DNA from: Microcaldota archaeon
Lineage (GTDB): Archaea > Micrarchaeota > Micrarchaeia > Anstonellales > Bilamarchaeaceae
Assembly: GCA_023247345.1 (NCBI GenBank)
Contig: JAHFGR010000048.1
Span: 1-8,427, forward strand
Length of the DNA: 8,427 bases
Reading direction: 5' to 3'
The notes beneath the pieces are model-generated. The model was not told the origin of the DNA. It made no database searches and was given only the letters and a program-made list of their open reading frames with translations. Position numbers and translations under genes: made by a program. Positions 1-5,687 of the stretch are shown here, piece by piece; positions within the stretch are counted from its first letter, which is position 1, and every line of letters begins with the position of its first letter.

Positions 1-840
1 TTGTCTTCCAGAGCGTTAGCTTCAAATCCATTTGATAGATATAAGAGAGAGCCAAAGTTTGAAGCCAGAAAACCAGACATTACGGGCCAGTCATATCAAG
101 AGCAAGCAAGAAAAGCAAGACAAATGCTAAGATCAATGGATCCGGAAAAAGTAAAACAAGTAATTGAATTTCACAGAGATTTAAATTTCTTTCAAGCGCT
201 AGCACTAGCAAAAACAGAAGGAAAACTAATTGTTCCAAACGATGTTCATGATCGAATTTTAACAAAACTAACCGGCAGAAAAGATGAAAAATATTTGGAA
301 GAAAATTATCCAGTATGGACCGGCACTTTAATTATTTATGAGGCACCAAACGTGCCATTCGGCGAGAAAGTTCTTTTTCAAGGACTCACTTTCACAGTTC
401 CAAAGCAATTCAGAGGAAAGAAAAACTGCGCTTTAGTGGTCGAACATCCTGATTTTGAGCTTATTATTTTGGGAGATAGTAGCTATGAACTAAAAATAAC
501 TGATGAAAAAATTCATCAAATCAAATACTTCCCTAAAAAAGATGGTTTTTATATTCTACATCCAGAAACAAAAATTCCAATAGGAGAACCAGTAAGAGAG
601 CCAGAAGATGCAAGATATTTATGGCGAAAATATGATTCTTGCCTGGGCCCTGTGGCTCGCAACGTCGGCTTCGACGGCGTCAGGGGGCAGTACGTCTATG
701 CGGACGGCAGGTCTGCCGGTCGCTTCGGGGTGGCGTTGATGCCGTTGGCGGCCGTGCCGTCAAATTTTGTCCAGCAGGACAATGTTCTTACGGCTATCCC
801 AGAAAAAAGTGATTCACAATGGCTAGTGCACAAAGATTAG
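1..840 (+). CDS. Putative DGR target protein with shared FDRYKRE N-terminal tag (5' end probably cut by window)
   Basis: The frame is open from the first base; a TTG at base 1 could start it. However, the four downstream relatives have 17-22 residues before the F(D/G)RYK(R/K)E motif and this one shows only 10, so the true start probably lies upstream of the window. Visible parts: tag motif FDRYKRE at residues 11-17; a charged helical stretch at about 34-70; a beta-rich middle at about 80-205 with no family I can name firmly; then a C-terminal segment (about 208-255) whose DNA is suddenly G+C-rich and A-poor, ending in GRFGVAL. That segment has the look of the variable C-type-lectin-like end of diversity-generating retroelement targets, which display a diversified ligand-binding surface. 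About 25 constant residues follow before the stop. The stop lies inside the next gene (22-bp overlap), so translation is probably coupled. No signal peptide is visible. The gene call is secure; the function is inferred. Confidence 0.8.
   Translation: MSSRALASNPFDRYKREPKFEARKPDITGQSYQEQARKARQMLRSMDPEKVKQVIEFHRDLNFFQALALAKTEGKLIVPNDVHDRILTKLTGRKDEKYLEENYPVWTGTLIIYEAPNVPFGEKVLFQGLTFTVPKQFRGKKNCALVVEHPDFELIILGDSSYELKITDEKIHQIKYFPKKDGFYILHPETKIPIGEPVREPEDARYLWRKYDSCLGPVARNVGFDGVRGQYVYADGRSAGRFGVALMPLAAVPSNFVQQDNVLTAIPEKSDSQWLVHKD
630..765 (+). other. Candidate DGR variable region (VR) with A-free 3' end
   Basis: Counting 641-760 gives about 85 G/C, 25 T and only 10 A in 120 bases, inside a gene that is otherwise A-rich and about one-third G+C. 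Read in frame, many codons here are NNC (ggc, cgc, aac, gtc, ttc, gac, tac, gcc), while flanking codons prefer A or T at the third position. DGR reverse transcription mutates template adenines, classically in AAC codons, so variable regions show NNC codons and loss of A. The last 50 bases (711-760) contain a single A, as expected for an unmutated G/C-rich initiation-of-mutagenic-homology stretch. The edges are approximate because the template repeat is not in the window. The alternative is a recombined piece of high-G+C DNA, but the frame runs through it unbroken. Confidence 0.55.
767..782. promoter_or_regulatory. Perfect hairpin/cruciform just after the candidate VR
   Basis: TTGTCC (767-772), loop AGCA (773-776), GGACAA (777-782): a perfect 6-bp stem with a 4-nt loop, lying about 7 nt after the end of the G+C-rich segment and still inside the coding sequence. 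In characterised DGRs such as that of Bordetella phage BPP-1, a short hairpin or cruciform with a 4-nt loop just downstream of VR promotes target recognition. The position and shape match; the stem is a little shorter than the phage one. It could be a chance palindrome. Confidence 0.5.
809..817 (+). promoter_or_regulatory. Shine-Dalgarno site GTGATTCAC before the second operon gene
   Basis: GTGAT pairs with the AUCAC of the archaeal 16S rRNA 3' end and ends a few bases before ATG 819. The 9-mer is also a palindrome (GTGA-T-TCAC). The same 9-mer precedes the fourth gene at 2546-2554, and a near match, GTGAATCAG, precedes the fifth at 3273-3281. The site supports ATG 819 as the start. Confidence 0.55.
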
Positions 841-1709
841 TAAGATCCATTACTACTTTTACGCGGGCGAACAATCTCTTTGATAGATATAAAAGAGAAG
901 CTCCGCAAGTAGTGAGAGAGGCAAAAGTAGAAGAGAATAAGGCAGTTCAAAAGTTGAAAAAAGCATGGGAAATAGCTTCTAATAAGTATGGTGTTGATCG
1001 AACCAGTTTCTATCGTACTACTAAATCTATCCTAAATAGTGCGCACGCTGTTATTAAAGATTTGAAATATTCTGCAAAAGACGTCGAAATGTTTAGCTTA
1101 GCATTAGCAGAATTTCAGGACGAAGAATATTTTGCAGAAAGGGCAGGGATATTCCTCAGCGTTTTAATTAATAATGGGCAAGATGAGAGCTATCTTGTGC
1201 ATACCTTTCATTTAGGACAAGAAATCGAACATTTTGGTTACGAGAATAAAAAGAATGTAATTGTTAACGGAGATGGCGGACGTAATTCTTTTAAAGAAAT
1301 GAAAAGTGGCGCAGTAACAATTAATGGAAATGGTGGTTGGCATGTCGGAGACGCGATGAGCGGTGGAACTCTTATTATAAAAGGCGATGCAGACGAAGGC
1401 GTTGCATATCTTATGAGCGGAGGACGTATTACTGTAGAAGGAAACGCATCAATTGCTGCTGGAGCGCATATGAGTGGTGGTGTTCTAATAGTTAGAGGAG
1501 ATATTGGTTATGAAAGTGGTGCGTGCATGACTGGTGGCAGAATCGAAGTTTATGGAAATGCTGACCAGTTAATTGGATATGCGGCTACAGGCGGAGAGAT
1601 TCATCTTCATGGGCTTTATCGTTCAATATCTCCTCATCCTTTCGAGGGAAATGTAAAAATTTTCCATAAAGAAAAGTTAATCCATCCACGTGTTGAAAAT
1701 GTTAGTTAG
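819..1709 (+). CDS. Tagged GXGXG beta-helix protein, paralogue 1
   Basis: The 296-residue protein starts MASAQ at ATG 819 after an SD site. Parts in order: a basic, probably amphipathic N-terminal stretch (1-20); tag FDRYKRE (21-27); a charged linker with VVREAKVEEN and an AW at 49-50; a conserved helical domain (about 83-135) with SAKDVEMFSLALAEFQ and AGIFLSVLIN; then about six repeats of 19 residues (147-265) of the form (I/V)xGNAxxxxGxxMxGGx(I/L). This repeat is the right-handed beta-helix of the glutamate synthase alpha-subunit C-terminal (GXGXG) domain and of FwdC. It closes with an IFHKEKLI tail. No catalytic domain of glutamate synthase or formylmethanofuran dehydrogenase is attached, so an enzymatic role is not supported; a structural or scaffolding role is inference. 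No signal peptide or membrane segment is visible. It overlaps the preceding gene by 22 bp and the next by 11 bp. Confidence 0.88.
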   Translation: MASAQRLVRSITTFTRANNLFDRYKREAPQVVREAKVEENKAVQKLKKAWEIASNKYGVDRTSFYRTTKSILNSAHAVIKDLKYSAKDVEMFSLALAEFQDEEYFAERAGIFLSVLINNGQDESYLVHTFHLGQEIEHFGYENKKNVIVNGDGGRNSFKEMKSGAVTINGNGGWHVGDAMSGGTLIIKGDADEGVAYLMSGGRITVEGNASIAAGAHMSGGVLIVRGDIGYESGACMTGGRIEVYGNADQLIGYAATGGEIHLHGLYRSISPHPFEGNVKIFHKEKLIHPRVENVS

Positions 1710-2565
1710 CGCACAAAAAAGATTCGAAAGAGTTGCTATGGCCAGAGGTTTTGATAGATATAAAAGAGAAGCGAAACGCGAAGTTCGATTACCAGAGGTA
1801 AAAGAAAACGAAACACTAAAACAACTTAAAGCAGCCTGGAAAATATTTACCATAGATGGAAATAACTTCGGTCTTTACCATAATTATGATAAGATTTTAT
1901 CTCTTATAAGAAATATTGGATGGTCAGCAAAAGATGTCGAACAATTTAGCCTGATGCTTATCGAATTTCAAAACGAACCAGTTTTTCATTTTAAAGCCGG
2001 GTTGTTCTTAAGTGCTTTAATAAACGAAAGCGCAGATCAAGAATTTATCATTCACACTACTTATCTTGAGAAGAGTATATACAACCTAGGTACATTTAAC
2101 AAAAAGATTGTCAGAATAAAAGGAGATGCAGGTAAAGACTTAGGCGAGCTGATGCAACGCGGGCACATATTTTTAGAAGGAAACGCATGTCAAGGAGTAG
2201 GTTCTGGTATGCGTGATGGCCTAATAGAAATAGAAGGAAATGTTGAAGATTATATGGGCCATGCCATGAAGGGCGGCATAATTGTCATTAATGGAAACGC
2301 AACCTTTAATGTCGGTGATCATATGAAAGATGGCATGATAATTGTTAGAGGAAACGCAGATATACGTACTGGTTGTCATATGGCCGGCGGTATAATAAAA
2401 ATATTAGGTGGATATTGCGCCGAATATGTTGGCAGGTCCATGCGTGGCGGTAGGATTTATGTCGAAGGAGACAGTTGTCGAATAGACAAAGATATATTTG
2501 GCGGCGAGATTTTCCATAAAGGAAAATTAGTCTGGTCTAAATCAAGTGATTCACATGATGGCTAG
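1699..2565 (+). CDS. Tagged GXGXG beta-helix protein, paralogue 2
   Basis: I chose ATG 1699 (MLVSAQ) over the in-frame GTG at 1690 because it aligns with the MASAQ starts of the first and third paralogues. No clear SD site is visible, so translation probably depends on coupling across the 11-bp overlap with the preceding gene. The 288-residue product has tag FDRYKRE at 18-24, linker REVRLPEVKENE with AW at 46-47, helical domain SAKDVEQFSLMLIEFQ...AGLFLSALIN (76-109), and GXGXG repeats from about 138 to 266. This is the longest series of the four, with six clear repeats and a degenerate seventh around 253-266. The tail is EIFHKGKLV. As in its sisters, the middle-strand positions keep GN/GD and MxGG turns while exposed residues vary. 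Two cysteines near 163 and 240 fall in turns; I see no metal-site pattern. Cellular role unknown. Confidence 0.87.
   Translation: MLVSAQKRFERVAMARGFDRYKREAKREVRLPEVKENETLKQLKAAWKIFTIDGNNFGLYHNYDKILSLIRNIGWSAKDVEQFSLMLIEFQNEPVFHFKAGLFLSALINESADQEFIIHTTYLEKSIYNLGTFNKKIVRIKGDAGKDLGELMQRGHIFLEGNACQGVGSGMRDGLIEIEGNVEDYMGHAMKGGIIVINGNATFNVGDHMKDGMIIVRGNADIRTGCHMAGGIIKILGGYCAEYVGRSMRGGRIYVEGDSCRIDKDIFGGEIFHKGKLVWSKSSDSHDG
2546..2554 (+). promoter_or_regulatory. Shine-Dalgarno site GTGATTCAC before the fourth operon gene
   Basis: This is an exact copy of the 9-mer at 809-817, and the bases around it (AAGTGATTCACA, then ATGGCTAG and GCACAA) are almost the same at both junctions. This points to a tandem gene duplication that carried the ribosome site along. 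Two ATGs follow, at 2555 and 2558. The GTG at 2546 is probably not a start because it is part of the SD itself. Confidence 0.5.
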
Positions 2566-3286
2566 CGCACAACAACCGTTACTCAATCGAGCAGTTCGAG
2601 CTACGATGGCAGATTTTGGAAGATACAAAAAAGAACCTAGACAAACAGTAAGGCGAGCTGATGTAAAAAAGGGCGACATATCAAAAGCGCTTAAAGACGC
2701 GTGGGTAAAAGTAGAATATGAAAATAATCATGAAATATTTTATATCAAAGCTATTAATTTGTTAAAAGATATTGTTTATTCTTCTAAAGATGTGGGAAAT
2801 TTCAGCATTGCTCTAGCGGAGTTTCAAAACGATAAGCGGTTTTCTTGGAAAGCAGGAATGTTCCTTAGTGCTTTGATAAATACGTGCAGAGACCAAGATT
2901 TTATTATTTATACAAATCATTTAGCTGTAAATCTAGTTCTTCTAGGCTATCAAAATACAAAGAGTATCATAGTAAATGGTGATGTAGGAGATGATCTCGG
3001 TTCTAATATGGAGGGTGGGACGATTACAGTAAATGGAAACGTAGAATCATGGTGCGGAATTAACATGAAGAGCGGAGTGCTTATAATAAACGGGAACACG
3101 GTCCATTCTCTTGGTTATAATCTGCAAGGTGGATCAATTATAATAAACGGGTATGCAGGTTTTTGGGTCGGTGAATATATGAGTGGTGGGAATATCTATA
3201 TTAATGGTAACTTTGAACTCAACCTCAATCGTTTTGGCGGCAGAATATACCATGAGGGAAGATTAATATCTGGTGAATCAGAATGA
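2558..3286 (+). CDS. Tagged GXGXG beta-helix protein, paralogue 3 (short)
   Basis: Start at ATG 2558 gives MASAQQ, matching the first paralogue residue for residue; ATG 2555 adds one Met and cannot be excluded. The product has 242 residues, with the tag in the variant form FGRYKKE (20-26), linker VRRADVKKGD, AW at 48-49, helical domain SSKDVGNFSIALAEFQ...AGMFLSALIN (75-108), then about four full GXGXG repeats (138-214), a partial fifth, and tail RIYHEGRLI. It is shorter than paralogues 1 and 2 because it has fewer beta-helix rungs, not because of a frameshift. Repeat number therefore varies in units of about 57 nt. The stop overlaps the next start as ATGA (4 bp). No signal peptide or enzyme motif is seen. 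Confidence 0.88.
   Translation: MASAQQPLLNRAVRATMADFGRYKKEPRQTVRRADVKKGDISKALKDAWVKVEYENNHEIFYIKAINLLKDIVYSSKDVGNFSIALAEFQNDKRFSWKAGMFLSALINTCRDQDFIIYTNHLAVNLVLLGYQNTKSIIVNGDVGDDLGSNMEGGTITVNGNVESWCGINMKSGVLIINGNTVHSLGYNLQGGSIIINGYAGFWVGEYMSGGNIYINGNFELNLNRFGGRIYHEGRLISGESE
3273..3281 (+). promoter_or_regulatory. Shine-Dalgarno site GGTGA before the fifth operon gene
   Basis: GGTGA at 3272-3276, within GTGAATCAG (3273-3281), sits about 6 nt before ATG 3283 and fits the archaeal anti-SD. The 9-mer differs from GTGATTCAC at the two earlier junctions at only two positions. Confidence 0.5.
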
Positions 3287-4035
3287 TTGCAGTCGAAAGA
3301 ATTGCTCGAGTGTCGCAATATGGCATTTCTAGAGCGCATAATCAGTTTGGCAGATATAAACGAGAAGAATACTATCCAGTTAGAACTCCAGACACCAAGA
3401 AAAACGAAGTAGTAGCTCAGCTTAAAGAAGCTTGGCGTAATTTTCATTTTAAACATAATAGCATGTCGGTCATAGAATACCGTAAAGCGTTAAATTCAAT
3501 AAAAGGAACAAATTACCCAGCTAAAGATGTTGAGATGTTTAGCTTAATTCTTTCAGAGTTTCAAGATGAAAAAGATTTTGATAGAAAAGCAGGCTTATTT
3601 CTTAGTGCATTGGTAAATACTGGGTCTAGTTCAAGTTATATCATTCATACTTATCATCTAGAAATAAAGCCAGAGGAACTTTGCTTTGAAAATATAAAAA
3701 ATGTAATTATTAATGGAGATGTCGGCGATTGTTGCGGCAATAATATGCAAACTGGCAAATTAGTAATTCAAGGAAATGCAGGTCAATTTTTAGGCGAATT
3801 TATGACAGGTGGGGCAATAGTTTGTAATGGAGATGCTGATGGCGGTCTTGCTCAAACAATGGAAGGTGGAACAATAATAATTAATGGTAATACAGGGCCA
3901 ACCATTGGCCAAGGGATGAAAGGCGGGGAAGTTCATATCGAGGGTGATTATAATTCGGGTAATTACGAAAGTTTGATGATTCGCATTGCCGGTAAAGTTT
4001 TCCATAAAGGTAGGCTACTTTATGGAAAAGAATAG
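3283..4035 (+). CDS. Tagged GXGXG beta-helix protein, paralogue 4 (last gene of operon)
   Basis: ATG 3283 overlaps the previous stop by 4 bp and has an SD site. The product has 250 residues. The N-terminus (MIAVERIARVSQ...) no longer has the MASAQ start but keeps an Arg-rich amphipathic look, then tag FGRYKRE (22-28), linker YYPVRTPDTKKNE, AW at 50-51, helical domain PAKDVEMFSLILSEFQ...AGLFLSALVN (79-112), and an HTYHL segment. About four GXGXG repeats follow (142-218), then an irregular rung around 222-236 and tail KVFHKGRLL. It is the most diverged N-terminus of the set but the same family throughout. A T-rich stretch (TTTTT at 4051-4055) after the stop could end transcription. Likely an intracellular structural protein; function unknown. 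Confidence 0.88.
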   Translation: MIAVERIARVSQYGISRAHNQFGRYKREEYYPVRTPDTKKNEVVAQLKEAWRNFHFKHNSMSVIEYRKALNSIKGTNYPAKDVEMFSLILSEFQDEKDFDRKAGLFLSALVNTGSSSSYIIHTYHLEIKPEELCFENIKNVIINGDVGDCCGNNMQTGKLVIQGNAGQFLGEFMTGGAIVCNGDADGGLAQTMEGGTIIINGNTGPTIGQGMKGGEVHIEGDYNSGNYESLMIRIAGKVFHKGRLLYGKE

Positions 4036-4107
4036 AAAGATTCAGTTACATTTTTAAACTATTACAATCCAATATTTATATTAAAAATATTGAAATCTGG
4101 TGATAAT
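4036..4107 (+). promoter_or_regulatory. Intergenic promoter region of the toxin-antitoxin pair, with palindrome and SD
   Basis: It holds T5 at 4051-4055 (possible terminator of the upstream operon), a TATA-like TTTATATT around 4075-4082 (about 26-30 nt before ATG 4108), and SD site GGTGAT at 4099-4104. An inverted repeat AATATTT (4071-4077) - 7 nt - AAATATT (4085-4091) covers the TATA-like box. RHH antitoxins usually repress their own operon by binding such palindromes, so this is a candidate operator. In DNA this AT-rich, it could also arise by chance. Confidence 0.5.
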
Positions 4108-4344
4108 ATGGAAAACATAAATGTAACATTTTCAATACCTGTAAAACTAAAAGAGGAGATGAATCAGTTTTCAGATGTGAATTGGTCGAGAACTGCTGCA
4201 GAACTCTTAGAAGAAAAAATAAAACGATTAAAAGTTCTCAAAAGACTAGAAAAACTCTTAGAAGGTAGCAAATTAGATGAAGAAGATGTTGAAAAAATCG
4301 CAGCAAAGGTAAAAGAAGGAATTGCAAAAAGGCATGGTTTATGA
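4108..4344 (+). CDS. Ribbon-helix-helix antitoxin (VapB-like)
   Basis: ATG 4108 is preferred over the in-frame TTG at 4090 because GGTGAT (4099-4104) lies just before it. The 78-residue product has a short N-terminal strand INVTFSIP (4-11) and two helices through LLEEKI (about 12-38), the size and pattern of an RHH DNA-binding domain. An acidic/basic helical C-terminus (about 40-78) would wrap the toxin. It overlaps the following PIN gene as ATGA (4 bp), the typical antitoxin-first order. Expected role: bind and inhibit the PIN ribonuclease and, as a dimer, repress the shared promoter. Confidence 0.8.
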   Translation: MENINVTFSIPVKLKEEMNQFSDVNWSRTAAELLEEKIKRLKVLKRLEKLLEGSKLDEEDVEKIAAKVKEGIAKRHGL

Positions 4345-4760
4345 AGATTGTAATAGACGCAAATATATTTTTTTCAGCGTTTATAAGAAAAAACTCAGTT
4401 GTAAGACAAATACTACTTGATCCTCATTTAGAACTGTTTTCCCCAGAATGGCTTTTAGAAGAGTTTGATAAAAATCAAGGTGAGATTCTTAAGAAAATGG
4501 ATAATAGAGAAAATTTTTTAGAAACAAAAGAATTGTTGCTATCTTTTATAAAAATAGTTCCTAAGGAAATGTATGAGCAGTGGATAGAATCAGCATCAAA
4601 AGAATTGAAGGAAAATAAGAAAGATATTCCTTACATCGCGCTTTGTTTATCTATAAAAGCACCTCTTTGGTCAAATGATAATAATCTTAAAAAGGAACAA
4701 AAATTGGTTAGAGTTTTAACGATCAGCGAAATGATGGATCTATTCAAAATTCGTCCTTGA
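4341..4760 (+). CDS. PIN-domain ribonuclease toxin (VapC-like)
   Basis: The 139-residue protein is a complete single PIN domain. The metal-binding acidic residues are in the expected places: D6 in VIDAN, E40/E41 in LLEEFD, D95 in KKDIPYIALCL, and D113 in LWSNDNNL. These coordinate Mg/Mn for RNA cleavage; family members cut tRNA, rRNA or mRNA, and the target here cannot be read from sequence. All four positions are intact, so activity is likely. Its start overlaps the antitoxin stop by 4 bp. Its last seven codons overlap, tail to tail, the end of the tRNA-endonuclease-like gene on the other strand (4740-4760). Confidence 0.85.
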   Translation: MKIVIDANIFFSAFIRKNSVVRQILLDPHLELFSPEWLLEEFDKNQGEILKKMDNRENFLETKELLLSFIKIVPKEMYEQWIESASKELKENKKDIPYIALCLSIKAPLWSNDNNLKKEQKLVRVLTISEMMDLFKIRP

Positions 4761-5225
4761 AATTTTTATAAAATGAGGCTCGTCTTTCTCAACATATGCG
4801 ATTACTAATTCTTTTCTTAATTTTCCGGCAAAACCAATCGCCTGTTTTATGTCTTTCATGTTTGTTTGCCAGTTGCTTGGCACTACTTTCAAAACAGATT
4901 GTGTTCTATCTTCGCCAACTCTAATGCCCTTTTGATGTACTCGAAAATATTCTGTTGTATCCATGCTGACTCTGGTTATATATCCCCGTTCCCGCAGGAA
5001 TTTTATTATTTTATATTTGTCATCTGTCAATTCGTCTTCTTTTCTTGCATTTTCAAGTATTTTTTCTTTATCAAATTTTATTATTCCCTTATCCGCGAAA
5101 TACGCTGCTTCGAGCAAAGGCAGTTTTGCATTTCCACCTTCTTCTATTCCTGCACCTAGGCCAATTAATTTTTCGATAAGCTCGCTATCAGTAAGTTCCA
5201 AATAATCCTTTTCTAATTTTAGCAT
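4740..5225 (-). CDS. tRNA-splicing-endonuclease-fold protein, probably a non-catalytic structural subunit
   Basis: The 161-residue protein matches the EndA layout. An N-terminal domain contains LLEAAYFADKGIIKF (37-51). The C-terminal nuclease domain starts near Y71 with KFLRERGY (75-82), FRVHQKG (94-100), LKVVP (112-116) and LRKELVIAYVE (136-146). Archaeal EndA cuts tRNA introns at bulge-helix-bulge motifs using a Tyr-His-Lys triad. Aligning by hand with the Methanocaldococcus jannaschii motifs as I recall them, the Tyr is replaced by H97, the His by R107 (or T108), and only the Lys (K138) remains. The protein is therefore probably the structural (beta-type) partner of an alpha-beta heterotetramer, with the catalytic subunit encoded elsewhere. 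It starts at 5225, 12 nt after the membrane PH-like gene, and likely shares its transcript. I withhold the symbol endA because catalysis is doubtful. Confidence 0.72.
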   Translation of the reverse strand: MLKLEKDYLELTDSELIEKLIGLGAGIEEGGNAKLPLLEAAYFADKGIIKFDKEKILENARKEDELTDDKYKIIKFLRERGYITRVSMDTTEYFRVHQKGIRVGEDRTQSVLKVVPSNWQTNMKDIKQAIGFAGKLRKELVIAYVEKDEPHFIKISRTNFE

Positions 5226-5237
5226 AATTAAAACCTT

Positions 5238-5687
5238 TTATAAGATCTTCCTTTTGTTTTTTTGCAATATCTGTTCAACAGCATTATTATGTAAGTTTTC
5301 TATTTCTATATCAGCATCGTGACTCCCAGAAGTGCTATCTATTTTGACATTTGCTATTTTGAAAATCCTTTGTAATAAACTTTGATGCGTATTAACATTA
5401 GCTATTCTCTCAAATGGTATAATTGTTCTTTTGACACTTATAATTCCAGTTTTTAATATTATGTCGTGATCGCTTAGTTCTATTACCCTAAATCTATTTG
5501 CTATAAAACTCATTCCTGCTCTTGTTACTACTAGCAACCAAACTATTAATATTGATTTATCATTGTAACCTTTTATGTTGTCGGGTAAATGCGGTACTAA
5601 GAATTCTAAAATTAATGTAATTATAATTCCGAATATCAAATATCTAAAATAAGAAGGCAAGCCACTAGGATGAAATGTTTCAGACAT
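5238..5687 (-). CDS. Two-TM membrane protein with bacterial-PH-like domain (bPH2 / YdbS-like)
   Basis: The 149-residue protein has two hydrophobic helices at about 13-32 and 45-61, followed by a beta-rich domain (about 64-147) with FRVIELSDHDIILKTGI and IPFERIANVNTHQSLLQRIF. The latter is characteristic of the bPH2 (formerly DUF304) domain, in which the conserved P-x-x-x-I-x-x-V stretch precedes a Gln-rich turn and a short helix. These proteins anchor a PH-like domain to the cytoplasmic membrane; their biochemical role is largely unknown. ATG 5687 overlaps the longest possible start of the divergent RNase H gene, and a TATA-like box for this gene lies at 5709-5720. The endonuclease-like gene follows 12 nt downstream; I see no functional link between the two. 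Confidence 0.75.
   Translation of the reverse strand: MSETFHPSGLPSYFRYLIFGIIITLILEFLVPHLPDNIKGYNDKSILIVWLLVVTRAGMSFIANRFRVIELSDHDIILKTGIISVKRTIIPFERIANVNTHQSLLQRIFKIANVKIDSTSGSHDADIEIENLHNNAVEQILQKNKRKIL

Noticed and set aside
80..265. Minus-strand open frame of 61 codons
   Set aside because: It is a Leu-rich antisense shadow of the first gene with no domain features or start signals. The minus-strand frames at 3196-3456 and 3790-4005 are likewise shadows of the beta-helix genes.
641..760. The G+C-rich block as horizontally acquired DNA or an assembly chimera
   Set aside because: The frame continues through it and out again, A is depleted far more than T, and its place at the gene end plus the hairpin fits a DGR variable region better. 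It is kept as the alternative explanation.
1690..1698. GTG 1690 as start of the second beta-helix paralogue
   Set aside because: ATG 1699 gives MLVSAQ, which aligns with the MASAQ starts of the paralogues; the three extra residues have no support.
819..4035. Calling the paralogues glutamate synthase or formylmethanofuran dehydrogenase subunit C
   Set aside because: Only the GXGXG repeat is shared; no glutaminase, FMN or Fe-S domains and no pathway neighbours are present, so an enzyme name would mislead.
4866..5205. Plus-strand open frames of 97 and 80 codons
   Set aside because: They are Phe/Ser-rich shadows of the endonuclease-like gene, whose minus-strand frame has clear family motifs.
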